A stretch of 64,000 nucleotides of DNA from Bacillota bacterium. Its GTDB lineage: Bacteria; Bacillota; SHA-98; UBA4971. Both the position numbers and the translations under genes were made by a program. Below the pieces are notes generated by a model. The model saw only the letters and a list, made by a program, of their open reading frames with translations, was not told the DNA's origin and ran no database searches. Positions 16,069-25,818 of this stretch are shown here, in pieces. The stretch covers positions 186,001 to 250,000 of the forward strand of contig JANLFY010000002.1 of the NCBI GenBank assembly GCA_024653485.1, given 5' to 3'. Position 1 is the first letter of the stretch; every line of letters starts with the position of its first letter.

Positions 16069-17040
16069 ATGGACCGCGCCACACGAAATCGCGGGTGGGA
16101 GCGGAACGAGAGGCGTCCTAGGGTATTTCAGTTCAGCGAGAGCAACCCGCTCTCTCCCTATCTGTTTCTCATTCCCCATGCGGCGCTTTTCCTTCTGTTC
16201 ACGGTGTACCCTATTGGTTTTGGGGTTTACGTCAGCCTTCACAGGTGGGATGTGCTGGCCAGCACACAGCCGTTCGTGGGCCTGGAATTCTATCGGAGGT
16301 TGCTCGACCCGAACACCGTACAGTTCCAGTTCTTCTGGAAAACACTGCTCAACACGCTTCTGTTCGTGGCCGTCAGCGTGCCCTTGCTCGTTGGCGGCGC
16401 CCTATCGCTCGCGCTTCTAGTGAATCGGCCCATCTCGGGCCGGGGATTCTTCCGCGCCGTGTTCTTTGCTCCGAACATCTTCGCGGTTTCCGTGGTCGGT
16501 CTGGTTTGGAGGTGGGTGCTCGACAACCAGGCCGGTCTCGTGAACATCGTCCTCGATGAGTATTTGGGCGTGAGGCCTATAAACTTCATCACTGAGCAAC
16601 CGTGGGCGTGGCTCAGCATAATCCTCGCCACCCTCTGGTGGACAGTGGGGTTCAACATGGTGATATACCTGGCTGCCCTGCAGGGCATCCCGAAGACGTA
16701 CTACGAGGCCGCGGAGCTCGACGGCGCATCGACGTGGGCGAAATTCTCGCACATAACGTGGCCTCTGCTGTCTCCCACCACCGTGTTCGTGGTGATCACG
16801 ACTGTGATAGCATCGTTCCAGCTCTTCGGGCAATCCTTGATAATCACCGGAGGTGGGCCCAGCCGCAGTACCCAGAGCGTGATCATGTACATCACCGAGG
16901 AGGGCTTCTCCAATTTCCAGTTCAGCTCTGCTGCAGCGATGGCAATGGTCCTCGGGCTCATCATGATGCTGTTCACGGTGGTGCAGTTCAGGGCCTTGGC
17001 TCGAGACATCGGAATGGGGGCGAAGGGCGATGCAAGGTGA
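16069..17040 (+). CDS. sugar ABC transporter permease (MalF-like)
   Basis: A 323-aa inner-membrane permease with six hydrophobic segments and the EAA loop EAAELDGASTWAKFSHITWP that contacts the ATPase. The first membrane helix (PYLFLIPHAALFLLFTVYP) and the GPSRSTQSVIMYITEEGF segment are typical of the MalF/UgpA class. The ATG at 16069 has GAGGTGA upstream; an in-frame ATG at 15979 would be inside the hairpin and adds a non-family, arginine-rich leader. It overlaps the next permease by 11 bases. Confidence 0.92.
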   Translation: MDRATRNRGWERNERRPRVFQFSESNPLSPYLFLIPHAALFLLFTVYPIGFGVYVSLHRWDVLASTQPFVGLEFYRRLLDPNTVQFQFFWKTLLNTLLFVAVSVPLLVGGALSLALLVNRPISGRGFFRAVFFAPNIFAVSVVGLVWRWVLDNQAGLVNIVLDEYLGVRPINFITEQPWAWLSIILATLWWTVGFNMVIYLAALQGIPKTYYEAAELDGASTWAKFSHITWPLLSPTTVFVVITTVIASFQLFGQSLIITGGGPSRSTQSVIMYITEEGFSNFQFSSAAAMAMVLGLIMMLFTVVQFRALARDIGMGAKGDAR

Positions 17041-17899
17041 GGTGCGCAGCCCAAAGAGGGCATGGGGCATGAAACGCAGGCGGGCCGCCTCACAGGTCGT
17101 GCGATTCGCGGGGCTAGCCATCCTGGCGGCGGCCTTCCTGGCTCCTCTTTATTGGATGATCTCGACGTCCATAAAGCCCGAGTCGGATACGGTAGTCATG
17201 CCTCCTCAGTGGATCCCGACAAGGCCGACGCTGGAGAACTACATCGAGGTGCTCAACTCTCCCGACGCGAGCATCCTCAGGTGGACGTTCAACTCGCTCT
17301 TCACCTCATTCGCATACACTTTCTTTTACCTTCTTCTGAGCATCTTTACCGCGTACCCCCTGGCCCGCCTTCGCTTCAGGGGAAGGGACGCATGGTTCTG
17401 GTTCCTGCTCTCCAGCATGATGATCCCTGGGATCATGTTCCTGATCCCGCACTACATGATGATGATGCAGTTCAATTGGATAGACACTTACCACGCCCTC
17501 ATCTGGCCGGGCATTTCCGGAGTGTTCGGGACTTTCATGCTGAGGCAGTTCTTCCTCACGATCCCGCACGAACTCGAAGACGCCGCGCGAATAGACGGCG
17601 CCAGCAGGCTCGGCATAATCCGGCACGTGATCCTTCCGCTTTCCGTTCCGGCGATCGTAACGCTCGGGGTCTTCAGTTTCATGGGATCCTGGAACAACTA
17701 CGTGTGGCCCTTGTTCGTGGTTCATGGGGACATGCTCACGCTTCCCGTCGGGGTGACCCAGTTCTCGAGCAGGTACATCACGGAATACGGCAAGCTCATG
17801 GCGGGCACGGCTGTGGCGTCGCTGCCCGTTTTGGTCGTATTTGTCTTCGCCCAACGATACTTCGTCGAGGGGCTTACGCTGACCGGACTGAAGGAGTAG
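17030..17899 (+). CDS. sugar ABC transporter permease (MalG-like)
   Basis: A 289-aa partner permease with six hydrophobic segments and the EAA-type loop LEDAARIDGASRLGIIRHV. APLYWMISTSIKP, the TAYPLARLRFRGRD segment and the VTQFSSRYITEYG ending are characteristic of the MalG/UgpE class. The start at 17030 overlaps the upstream permease by 11 bases, with GAAGGGCG before it; ATG 17069 is a possible shorter start. It is followed 54 bases later by the ROK regulator. Confidence 0.92.
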   Translation: MQGEVRSPKRAWGMKRRRAASQVVRFAGLAILAAAFLAPLYWMISTSIKPESDTVVMPPQWIPTRPTLENYIEVLNSPDASILRWTFNSLFTSFAYTFFYLLLSIFTAYPLARLRFRGRDAWFWFLLSSMMIPGIMFLIPHYMMMMQFNWIDTYHALIWPGISGVFGTFMLRQFFLTIPHELEDAARIDGASRLGIIRHVILPLSVPAIVTLGVFSFMGSWNNYVWPLFVVHGDMLTLPVGVTQFSSRYITEYGKLMAGTAVASLPVLVVFVFAQRYFVEGLTLTGLKE

Positions 17900-17953
17900 A
17901 CCGCGCACGTTGGAAGGTTGGGCGGGAGCTAAAACTGAAGCGAGGGGATTGGA

Positions 17954-19198
17954 GTGCGCTCAGTCAATTTCTCGGGCATGCGCAGCATAAACCGGTCGAT
18001 AGTCCTCAACTTGATACGCACTCACGGGTCCATGTCCCGGGCTGAGATTGCGGAGCGCAGCCACCTGGCCACCTCGGCGGTGTCAAACATCGTCTCGGAG
18101 CTGCTCCAGATGGGGCTCATCCGAGAGGGCGAGACGGTAACAGCGGGAAGCGGAAGGCCTGCGACTCTCCTGGAACTGAACACCAAGTCGGTCTTCGCGA
18201 TAGGGGTGAATGTGGGCTTTACGAACATACAAGGTGTCGCCACAGACCTCTCCGGAAAGCTGCTCGAGAGGGCGACGACTCCGACCGGACCGGAGGAAGG
18301 GCCTGAGAGAGTTCTCTCCAGGGTGGCCCGCGTGGCAAAGGAGGTCAGCCTCAGAGCGGGACTACCGTCCGAGAGGATAGGGGGGGTCGGGGTCGGCATA
18401 CCGGGCCTCGTTGATATCGACAGTGGACGATCGGTTTACTCCCCGAACTTGGCCTGGCGCGACGTGGCGGTCCGGGAGTTCCTCGAAGGGGAGCTCTCTC
18501 TGCCCGTCTACGTTGATAACGACGTGAGAGCGGCGACATTGGGGGAAAGCACCTATGGCGCCGGGCAAGGGGCGAGGCATCTCGTGGCGTTGTTCGTGGG
18601 CTCGGCCATAGGCGCCGGGCTCATCCTCGACGGTAGACTGTATTACGGCGCCAGCCACAGCGCCGGCGAGATCGGCCACATTCGGGTGACGGAAGACGGC
18701 CCGCAGTGTTCGTGCGGCAAGTACGGGTGCCTGGAGGCGGTGGCCTCGGGGCGGGCGATAGCGAGAAAGGCCAGTCGTCTCATAAGGATGGGAGCCGCGC
18801 CGGGGCACTTGGAGCGGTTCTTCGACTCGCCGGACAGCGTAACCGCCAAGGACGTGGCGGAGGCCGCAGCGGCAGGCGATTCCGTGGCCGCCCAGATCAT
18901 GGAGGAAGCCGCGAGATACGTGGGTCTGGCCATCTCATTTCTGGTGAACACATACAATCCCGATCGAGTGGTCGTAGGAGGGGGCGTGTCGCGGTCCGGG
19001 GAGCTGCTACTGGGACCCGCGAGGAAGATGGTGGAGCTGCACGCCATGCCGGTGGCCAGGGACAAGGTGGAAATAGTCCCAGGCGGTCTGGGCAGCGACG
19101 CGGGTCCGCTCGGGGCTGCGGCGCTGGTGCTCGATCGGCTGTTTCCGTCCATACAACTGGCCCATTCCGGACTTCTGAACCGGGAACGCGTGGTGTGA
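17954..19198 (+). CDS. ROK-family transcriptional regulator (XylR/NagC type)
   Basis: A 414-aa protein. The N-terminal winged helix (INRSIVLNLIRTHGSMSRA ... TSAVSNIVSELLQMGLI) is followed by a ROK sugar-kinase-like domain with GVGVGIPGLVD, NDVRAATLGE and the zinc-binding CSCGKYGCLE motif, plus SAGEIGH carrying the sugar-contacting Glu-x2-His. Such proteins repress sugar operons and are released by the sugar or its phosphate. It starts at GTG 17954 with GGGGATTGGA before it. Encoded in the middle of the operon, it probably controls its own transcript; the A+T-rich dyad at 14498-14518 is a candidate operator. Confidence 0.92.
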   Translation: MRSVNFSGMRSINRSIVLNLIRTHGSMSRAEIAERSHLATSAVSNIVSELLQMGLIREGETVTAGSGRPATLLELNTKSVFAIGVNVGFTNIQGVATDLSGKLLERATTPTGPEEGPERVLSRVARVAKEVSLRAGLPSERIGGVGVGIPGLVDIDSGRSVYSPNLAWRDVAVREFLEGELSLPVYVDNDVRAATLGESTYGAGQGARHLVALFVGSAIGAGLILDGRLYYGASHSAGEIGHIRVTEDGPQCSCGKYGCLEAVASGRAIARKASRLIRMGAAPGHLERFFDSPDSVTAKDVAEAAAAGDSVAAQIMEEAARYVGLAISFLVNTYNPDRVVVGGGVSRSGELLLGPARKMVELHAMPVARDKVEIVPGGLGSDAGPLGAAALVLDRLFPSIQLAHSGLLNRERVV

Positions 19199-19233
19199 GC
19201 TGCGTGACTCACGAGACTCTCCTGCAGGGTGGG

Positions 19234-20808
19234 ATGAAGAGCATGAGGGAAGCGGTCGGGCGTTGCTTGGACCGTTGCGTGAAGCTGCTGTGGCTTGCGT
19301 CAGCCCTGGCGGTCATCGCGTCACCGGCGACGGCGGCGTCAAGTGCCGGCCGGCCGGAGTGGATCGAGGTGGCTCCGGAGGGCCACTACTTTCAGACGGC
19401 GTCAGGAGCGCCCTTCATCGTGATAGGGCAGAACGACGCCATCACGTGGCCGTACCTGAGCGATCTGCTTGTGGCTGGCGATGTCGGTTCGGTGCGCGGG
19501 TACCTCGAGCGGCTCCGCGAGTCCGGGGTCAACACCATGCGTGTGATGTTCGAATACGCTCAGTTCCAATTCGGGCTGGCCGAGAACCCTCTCGGAGAGT
19601 TCCGCCAGCCGGTCGTGGAGTTCTGGGATCGCTTCATAGAGCTTGCTGAGGAATATGGGATATACCTCATTGTCACTCCGTGGGATCCGTTCTGGATGCA
19701 GAGGGAATGGGACGAGAACCCGTACAACGTCGAGAACGGCGGCATTATGGCTGACATGAAGGGGTTTCTCACCGATCCCGACGCCGTGGCCGCGCAGAAG
19801 CGTCGCTTCGCGTTCATGGTGGACAGGTGGGGCGGCTCGCCTGCGATCCTTGCCTGGGAGCTCATGAACGAGATCGAGCTGTGGTGGGGCGCAAGGCCGC
19901 GTGAGATCGCGGACTGGATCTCAGAGATGGCGCGTTTCATCAGGCAGCGGGAATTGGAGCGATACGGTCGGACCCACCTCCTCACGGCCTCCCTTGCGAC
20001 CCCGTTTCCCGGTCCAGAGCTGGTCGAAGCTGTCCTGGCCCATCCCGACCTGGATTTCGCGACCACGCACCAATACGCCGGCCCGGCCGTGAACGCGCCT
20101 GTGAACACCGTGGACGCCGCTGACGCCGTGGCCCTCGCGACCGCGTACGCGAAGATGCAGCTTCCCGACGGCAGACCTTACCTCGACACTGAGAGCGGGC
20201 CCATCGACGCGTGGATCCCCGACGGGGACTTCGACGCCGAATACTACCACAACATGAGTTGGGCCCACCTCGCAAGCGGTGGCGCGGGCCAGGGGCTGCG
20301 CTGGCCGTACCGGAATCCTCACGTCCTTAGCGACGAGATGCGCGCAGTCCAAGCCGGCATGGCGAGGTTCGTCAAGGCGTTCGATTGGCGCGGCTTTGTT
20401 CCGAGGCCGATAGATCGGTTTGCCGAGGTCAGGAGCGGCACGGGATCGTCGGGGCGCATCAACGTCTATGGCGTCGGCGACGAGCGAAGGATGCTCTTGT
20501 GGCTCCTGGACATGGCACCGGCGAGGCGCGAGAGCGTGACCGCCACGGAAGGGGCGAGGCTCGTCATTCGCTACGCCGACTGGGCCGAGGCGAACGGCGT
20601 GCGGCCGCCCACAGCCTCGGGCTCAACCGCCGACGGAACCGCGGGCTCTGGCGCAACCTCGACGGCGGTGGTCGAGTTCTGGGATACACGCTTGGGCGGC
20701 AAGACGCTCGAGATCTCGCTGACTGTGGAACCCGGCGCCGCCTGGGAGATTCCCTTGCCTCGTTTCGAAGGCGATCTCGCGATTGCCATCTACCTGAAAG
20801 GGGCGTGA
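19234..20808 (+). CDS. secreted glycoside hydrolase, GH5-like (clan A TIM barrel)
   Basis: A 524-aa exported enzyme. The signal peptide (hydrophobic core VKLLWLASALAVIASPATA) is followed by a TIM barrel resembling GH5 endo-mannanases/cellulases. E213 in WELMNEIE is the expected acid/base and E320 in YLDTESGP the expected nucleophile; the C-terminal ~100 residues look like a beta-sandwich after a Ser/Thr/Gly-rich linker (about 460-475). The start at 19234 has GGGTGGG just upstream; ATG 19243 is an alternative. A longer in-frame extension runs antiphase through the ROK gene and is rejected. It probably trims a polysaccharide outside the cell for import by the ABC system; the exact family is not certain. 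Confidence 0.8.
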   Translation: MKSMREAVGRCLDRCVKLLWLASALAVIASPATAASSAGRPEWIEVAPEGHYFQTASGAPFIVIGQNDAITWPYLSDLLVAGDVGSVRGYLERLRESGVNTMRVMFEYAQFQFGLAENPLGEFRQPVVEFWDRFIELAEEYGIYLIVTPWDPFWMQREWDENPYNVENGGIMADMKGFLTDPDAVAAQKRRFAFMVDRWGGSPAILAWELMNEIELWWGARPREIADWISEMARFIRQRELERYGRTHLLTASLATPFPGPELVEAVLAHPDLDFATTHQYAGPAVNAPVNTVDAADAVALATAYAKMQLPDGRPYLDTESGPIDAWIPDGDFDAEYYHNMSWAHLASGGAGQGLRWPYRNPHVLSDEMRAVQAGMARFVKAFDWRGFVPRPIDRFAEVRSGTGSSGRINVYGVGDERRMLLWLLDMAPARRESVTATEGARLVIRYADWAEANGVRPPTASGSTADGTAGSGATSTAVVEFWDTRLGGKTLEISLTVEPGAAWEIPLPRFEGDLAIAIYLKGA

Positions 20809-20812
20809 TTCG

Positions 20813-22126
20813 GTGGGAGCGGACTCCTTGGACATGGTCGAGTCCACAGCCCATTTCTTCTGGGCCACAGGCATTGAGGACACGTTCGTCGCCCAGGTGG
20901 AACCAGGCCGAAGGCGTCTAGATCTATACGAGCTGCAGCATCACTACGATATGTGGAAGGAAGACTTGGACCTCGTGGGAGAACTCGGTGTGAAGGTCAT
21001 GCGTTACGGGGTCCCCTGGTACCTGGTCAATCCTTCGCCCGGCCTGTACGACTGGAGCTTCACGGACAGGGTCCTGGAGTACATGACCAGAGAAAAGGGC
21101 GTTTCCCCAATAGTCGACCTGGTGCACTACGGCTGCCCGTTGTGGCTCCAAGGGGAGTTCGTCAATCCTGACTACCCGAAACGCGTCGCGGATTACGCCG
21201 CTGCGTTCGCCGAGCGCTACAAGCCCCTCGGGGTGCGCTGCTTCACGCCCCTAAACGAGCCATACGTGAACGCCGAGTATTGCGGGCTCATCGGGAGATG
21301 GCCTCCGCGGCTATCCGGGGAAGAGGGTTTCGTAAGGCTGTGCGAGCGGCTCGGCCGGGGCATAATCGCAACGGTTGAGGCGCTCAAGGCGGTGACTCCT
21401 GAAGCGGTGATGGTTCACGTGGAGGCCACCGGGCTCGCCTTATCGGAGGATCCCAGCCTCCGGCAGGCGCTTGAGCCGTTGAACGAAAGGCGCTTCGTTG
21501 TGCTCGAGTTGATTCAGGGGAGAGTGGGGCCCGACCATGTCCTTCGCGACTGGCTGGTGGACAAAGGGCTGGACGATGACGACCTCGCGTGGTTCTCAGA
21601 GCACGCGCTCCGCCTCGACGTTCTAGGGCTCAACTACTATCCCGAGCTCAGCGTGCGCCGGTTCTTCGAGCGAGGAGGGCGCTTGGAGTCAGAGCCCTGG
21701 TGGGGCGGGGCCGAGTGCCTGAAACGGCTCATAAGAGAGCACTGGCGGCGATACCGGCGGCCTGTGTTCCTGACCGAGACGAGCACGAACGAAAAGGCCG
21801 GCGACAGGGTCGCTTGGCTGCGTGAATCGGTGTCCGCCGTCAGGGAGCTGCGACAGGAGGGTATCCCCGTCATAGGCTACACGTGGTGGCCGCTTTACGA
21901 CCTAGTCAACTGGGACTATCGGGAGGGCGCCGGTCCAGCCGAGGACTACATAGAGCCGATGGGATTGTGGAGCCTGGAGCCGCGAGACGGGGGCCGCCTT
22001 CTGAGAAAGCCTACGCGAGCGGTTGCCGTCTATCAAGAGTTGATATCCTCGAGCCCGGTCGGCGAGATCGGAGAGGATCCGTGTTCACCCAAGAAGATGA
22101 CGTCGGGGAGGACGCAGTATAAGTGA
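20813..22126 (+). CDS. cytoplasmic glycoside hydrolase, GH1-like
   Basis: A 437-aa TIM-barrel glycosidase without a signal peptide. TPLNEPYVNAEY carries the acid/base E149 and VFLTETSTN the nucleophile E322, in the order and spacing of family 1 beta-glycosidases, although the motifs diverge from the canonical TFNEP and ITENG. It starts at GTG 20813, four bases after the previous stop, with AAAGGGG upstream. The stop overlaps the start of the GH2 gene (TGATG). It probably splits imported oligosaccharides; a beta-galactosidase or beta-glucosidase role is inference from the galTK neighbours. Confidence 0.78.
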   Translation: MGADSLDMVESTAHFFWATGIEDTFVAQVEPGRRRLDLYELQHHYDMWKEDLDLVGELGVKVMRYGVPWYLVNPSPGLYDWSFTDRVLEYMTREKGVSPIVDLVHYGCPLWLQGEFVNPDYPKRVADYAAAFAERYKPLGVRCFTPLNEPYVNAEYCGLIGRWPPRLSGEEGFVRLCERLGRGIIATVEALKAVTPEAVMVHVEATGLALSEDPSLRQALEPLNERRFVVLELIQGRVGPDHVLRDWLVDKGLDDDDLAWFSEHALRLDVLGLNYYPELSVRRFFERGGRLESEPWWGGAECLKRLIREHWRRYRRPVFLTETSTNEKAGDRVAWLRESVSAVRELRQEGIPVIGYTWWPLYDLVNWDYREGAGPAEDYIEPMGLWSLEPRDGGRLLRKPTRAVAVYQELISSSPVGEIGEDPCSPKKMTSGRTQYK

Positions 22127-23904
22127 TGGGCTCTGTACGTGGCGAGTATCCGCGTCCCGATCTCCTTCGGGAGCGGTGGCTAAACCTGAATGGGACGTGG
22201 CGGTTTGACTTCGACGACGATGACGTGGGACTTGGCCAGAGGTGGTTCGACAATCCCGCTATCCTCAAGAAGGCGATCCAGGTTCCCTTCGCATACCAGG
22301 CGAAGGCGTCCGGCATCGGCGACACGACGCACCATCCCGTGGTCTGGTACGCCAGGGAAGTGACCATTCCTGAATCCTGGCGGGGGAAGAGAGTCCGGCT
22401 CAATTTCGGAGCTGTGGACTACGAGGCGACCGTTTGGGTGAACGGAGTCCCGGCAGGCTTCCACCAGGGGGGATACGTGCCGTTCGGCTTGGACGTCACT
22501 CCGATGCTCCGCGACGGCTCCAACTGGATAGTGGTTCGCGCTGTGGACCAGATCCGGACGGACCAACCGCGCGGAAAGCAAACCGCTCGGACAGGGCCGT
22601 GGGCATGTTGGTACACGGCGGTGACCGGGATATGGCAGGCCGTCTGGATGGAACCGGTCGACCCGGTGCACATCCTCGACGTCCGTCTCGTGCCTGACAT
22701 CGACGCTGAGCGCTTGTCCATCGGCGTGACCTTGAGCCAGGCGACAGAAGGACTCGTCTTGGAGGCGGTGGCGACGGAGGAGGGAAGAGAGGTCGCGCGG
22801 GCGGAAGTGACCGTGGCGCCTGCTTACAAGCGATGGAGCGACCTCTGGCCTGAGCCTTTCGTCGCCCTCAGCCTGCCTGTGCCTGGGTGTCGGCTGTGGT
22901 CGCCCGAGAACCCGTTCGTCTATGACCTGGCCCTCAAACTCAGGTCGGGCGTAAGGGCCGTCGACGACGTCAGGACCTACTTCGGCATGAGGAAGGTCGA
23001 AGCACGGGACGGGGAGGTATACCTCAACAACCGGCCGTACTACCAGCGCCTCGTGTTGGATCAGGGATACTGGCCGGAGGGGCTGTATACGGCGCCGTCG
23101 GCAGAGGCCATTCGCCGAGACGTGGAGCTCACCAAAGCCATGGGTTTCAACGGCGCCCGCAAACACCAGAAGATCGAGGACCCGTACTACTCTTACTACT
23201 GCGACAAGCTGGGGCTCTTAACGTGGGTTGAGATGCCGTCGTGTTACGCGTACAATGAGTGGGGAGCGGAAAGGCTCAGGAGGGAGTGGGCCGAAGTCGT
23301 GCTGCGACACAGGAACCACCCTTCAGTGATAGCGTGGGTTCTGATGAACGAAAGCTGGGGCGCGGACGAGTTCCGACAAGGATCGTGTGCCGGAGCCGTG
23401 GCCCAGGTGATGTCCCTGTACCATCAGACATACGCGCTCGACGGAACCCGCCTGGTCGTGGACAACGATGGGTGGCAACACGCCAAGACCGACATGCTGA
23501 CCATACATGAATACACTCAGTCCGCGGAAGACCTGAGGAGAAGGCTTTCGGGGTTCTTCGCCGATCGAGGAGCTGCCGTGTTCAGCCACGGATTTCCCGC
23601 GGTCCTGCCGGGGTTTGAGGGGGGCGGCGTACCCGTGCTAATCACGGAGTTTGGGGGAACCAAGGTCGCGCGCCCCGGATCCGCCTCCGCCGGGTGGGGG
23701 TACGGCGAGGAGGTAGCGGGGTCTGACGAGCTCTTGGCGAGGATCGGGTCTCTCGTCGATGCCATCCTGGAGTTTCCCGGTGTGGCCGGATACTGCTACA
23801 CCCAGCTCACAGACGTGGAGCAGGAGGTCAACGGGCTCCTCACCCACGATCGTGACCCGAAGGCTCCCCTTGCGAAGCTGCGCGAGGTATTCAGAGGTAG
23901 GTAG
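22126..23904 (+). CDS. glycoside hydrolase family 2 (beta-galactosidase/glucuronidase-like)
   Basis: A 592-aa cytoplasmic enzyme with the GH2 order: N-terminal jelly-roll sugar-binding domain (LNLNGTWRFDF, VWVNGVPAGFHQGGYVPF), Ig-like domain, then TIM barrel. E409 in VLMNESWG is the acid/base and E508 in LITEFGG the nucleophile. RNHPSVIAWVLMNE is a family signature. ATG 22126 overlaps the stop of the GH1 gene; GTG 22123 is an equivalent choice. GGGAGG lies about 15 bases upstream. It is short for beta-galactosidase but normal for the group that includes beta-glucuronidase and beta-mannosidase-like enzymes. Galactose release would feed GalK/GalT. Confidence 0.9.
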   Translation: MGSVRGEYPRPDLLRERWLNLNGTWRFDFDDDDVGLGQRWFDNPAILKKAIQVPFAYQAKASGIGDTTHHPVVWYAREVTIPESWRGKRVRLNFGAVDYEATVWVNGVPAGFHQGGYVPFGLDVTPMLRDGSNWIVVRAVDQIRTDQPRGKQTARTGPWACWYTAVTGIWQAVWMEPVDPVHILDVRLVPDIDAERLSIGVTLSQATEGLVLEAVATEEGREVARAEVTVAPAYKRWSDLWPEPFVALSLPVPGCRLWSPENPFVYDLALKLRSGVRAVDDVRTYFGMRKVEARDGEVYLNNRPYYQRLVLDQGYWPEGLYTAPSAEAIRRDVELTKAMGFNGARKHQKIEDPYYSYYCDKLGLLTWVEMPSCYAYNEWGAERLRREWAEVVLRHRNHPSVIAWVLMNESWGADEFRQGSCAGAVAQVMSLYHQTYALDGTRLVVDNDGWQHAKTDMLTIHEYTQSAEDLRRRLSGFFADRGAAVFSHGFPAVLPGFEGGGVPVLITEFGGTKVARPGSASAGWGYGEEVAGSDELLARIGSLVDAILEFPGVAGYCYTQLTDVEQEVNGLLTHDRDPKAPLAKLREVFRGR

Positions 23905-23939
23905 GAGCGGTTCGAGGTGGGTAGGCGCGGTTCGAGGTG
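23900..23939. repeat. 20-bp tandem duplication
   Basis: GGTAGGAGCGGTTCGAGGTG is repeated head to tail with one change (23900-23919, 23920-23939). It begins in the last codons of the GH2 gene and continues into the gap before the next gene. Confidence 0.9.
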
Positions 23940-23995
23940 CGGTCGTGGGTATTGCCCGAGGCGTGGCTGGAGGCAAGGTTTGGGGGAGGGTGGCT

Positions 23996-24553
23996 GTGAA
24001 TAGACGCTCATTAACGTTGAGGCCGGTTCCGTGGTCGGCCGAGATCGTTCGGGTCCTGGAGGGGCGAGGACTCATCAAGCCCTTCCGGCCGACTGAAAGG
24101 GCTCTCAAAGCTCCGGTGGGACAGAATGTCGTGGACCCTGTGTACGTGTCGGACGAACGATACGGTCCCCATAAACTCATCGCCGTCGGGGTGAACATGG
24201 ATAGGGTAAGGCTGGGAGTCCACCCGGACAACGAGGAGATATTCCTTCCGAGCGTGCCGAGCGGGACCAAGCCTTGCTATTACGTTGTGTCCCTTCTCCC
24301 CGAAGGTGAGCTTCGCGAGAAGGACAGGCAGGGCCTTCTCACGGCGGATGATTTCGTCTGCGTGAAGATGCTTCCCGCGTGGCCTGGCGTCGAGGCGTTC
24401 ACGGTCCTGGCGGGGACCGTTCACTGCGAGGTCGCCGCGCCCGGAGGAGGCGAGGTCCCCTACATATTCGTGACTGAGCCCAGGGATCTCCCCATAACGT
24501 GGATAGACTTGGAGCATGATGTGTCGGTGGAGGGAGATGGCGCGGTTCCATGA
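23996..24553 (+). CDS. unknown protein, possibly cupin-like
   Basis: A 185-aa soluble protein I do not recognise. The C-terminal half alternates short beta-like strands (KPCYYVVSLLPE, AFTVLAGTVHCEVAAPGGG, YIFVTEP), which suggests a cupin-type beta-barrel, but no His-rich metal motif is visible. It starts at GTG 23996 with GGGGGAGGG seven bases upstream; the frame is open further left, but that part is the repeat-containing gap. The stop overlaps the start of the next small gene (ATGA). Position between glycosidases and galT suggests a role in sugar handling, which is inference only. Confidence 0.7.
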   Translation: MNRRSLTLRPVPWSAEIVRVLEGRGLIKPFRPTERALKAPVGQNVVDPVYVSDERYGPHKLIAVGVNMDRVRLGVHPDNEEIFLPSVPSGTKPCYYVVSLLPEGELREKDRQGLLTADDFVCVKMLPAWPGVEAFTVLAGTVHCEVAAPGGGEVPYIFVTEPRDLPITWIDLEHDVSVEGDGAVP

Positions 24554-24786
24554 AGCCCGGGAAGGACAGGGAACAACGCACTGCAGGTGTTGACGCATGT
24601 CTTGGTGGGTCTAGCGCCTTGACGGAGCCTCGCTTCACGGTCAAGGAGCGCATCGTCAAGGACGACGGAAGATACCTTGTCTTCTACTGGTTTGGCGCGC
24701 GAGTCCCAGGCGGAGAGGCCCGGAATGGGAGACTAGACGATGGCGAGGGCGCGAAGACGCCCACGCCCGAAGAAGGGAGAGCGTAA
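24550..24786 (+). CDS. small unknown protein before galT
   Basis: A 78-aa protein with a compact core (LTEPRFTVKERIVKDDGRYL then VFYWF) flanked by low-complexity ends. It overlaps the preceding stop by 4 bases and ends one base before the galT start, so it is translationally coupled. The core looks like a genuine folded element rather than a random frame. The overlap with an alternative longer galT frame weakens the call slightly. Function unknown. Confidence 0.6.
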   Translation: MKPGKDREQRTAGVDACLGGSSALTEPRFTVKERIVKDDGRYLVFYWFGARVPGGEARNGRLDDGEGAKTPTPEEGRA

Positions 24787-24787
24787 G

Positions 24788-25818
24788 TTGTCCGAGCTTC
24801 GTTGGAATCCAGTGCTCGGTGAGTGGGTGGTGACCGCAACCCACAGACAGGACAGGACCTACCACCCGCCAGCCGATTACTGCCCGCTGTGCCCCACGCG
24901 ACCAGGGGCGTTTCCGACGGAGGTGCCCTCCGAAGACTACGAGATCGTAGTGTTCGAGAACAGATTCCCGTCCTTTCGGCGCGTTCCCCCAGAGCCGGCC
25001 GTCGCAGGCAGCGAGCTGTACCCGGTGAGGCCTGCGCGGGGGATATGCGAGGTAGTGCTGTATTCGCCCAACCACCTCGGGTCCCTCGCTACCGCCGACG
25101 TCTCTGAGGTAGCGAACCTAGTGGACGTGTGGGCGGATCGATATTCCGAGCTGGGTTCGTTGGACTACATCGATTACGTCCTGATATTCGAGAACAGGGG
25201 AGAGGCGGTTGGGGTCACGTTGGACCATCCCCACGGCCAGATCTACGCGTTCCCCTTCATCCCGCCCAAGCCTGCCGTGGAATTAGAGAACGCGGCAAGA
25301 CACAAGGCCGCGACCGGTCGGTGCCTGTTCTGCGATATCCTCCGTGCTGAACTCGACGATGGCCGCCGCGTGGTAGTCGACAACGAGGGCTGGGTGGCGG
25401 TCGTGCCGTTCTTCGCGCGGTATCCGTATGAGATCCACATCCTGCCGAAGCGCCACGCACAGAGCCTGCCGGAGCTCAGCTCGACTGAGCGGCGGGGGAT
25501 GGCTGAGATCCTGAAGGTCGTCTTGCAGAAATACGACAACCTGTTCAGCAAGCCTCTTCCGTACATCATGGTCATGCACCAGGCTCCGACCGACGGAAAG
25601 CGTTACGACCACTATCACTTCCACATCGAGTTCTACCCGCCCAACCGCACGGCGACCAAGCTGAAATACCTTGCCGGGTGCGAGTCCGGAGCCGGCACGT
25701 TCATAAACGATACGCTTCCCGAGGAGAAAGCGGCCGAGCTCCGGTCGGTTCAGCCGGTGGCAGGCGGCCCTGGCGTGCCTTCCGACCCGGCGGGTGAAGG
25801 AGGAGGCAACAAGACACG

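Noticed and set aside
18706-19233. N-terminal extension of the GH5-like frame through the ROK gene
   Set aside because: This part is Gly/Arg-rich, overlaps the ROK protein out of frame, and the signal peptide with SD begins at 19234.
22180-23166. Long - strand open frame antisense to the GH2 gene
   Set aside because: Composition is typical of antisense frames in G+C-rich genes; the GH2 catalytic motifs are on the + strand.
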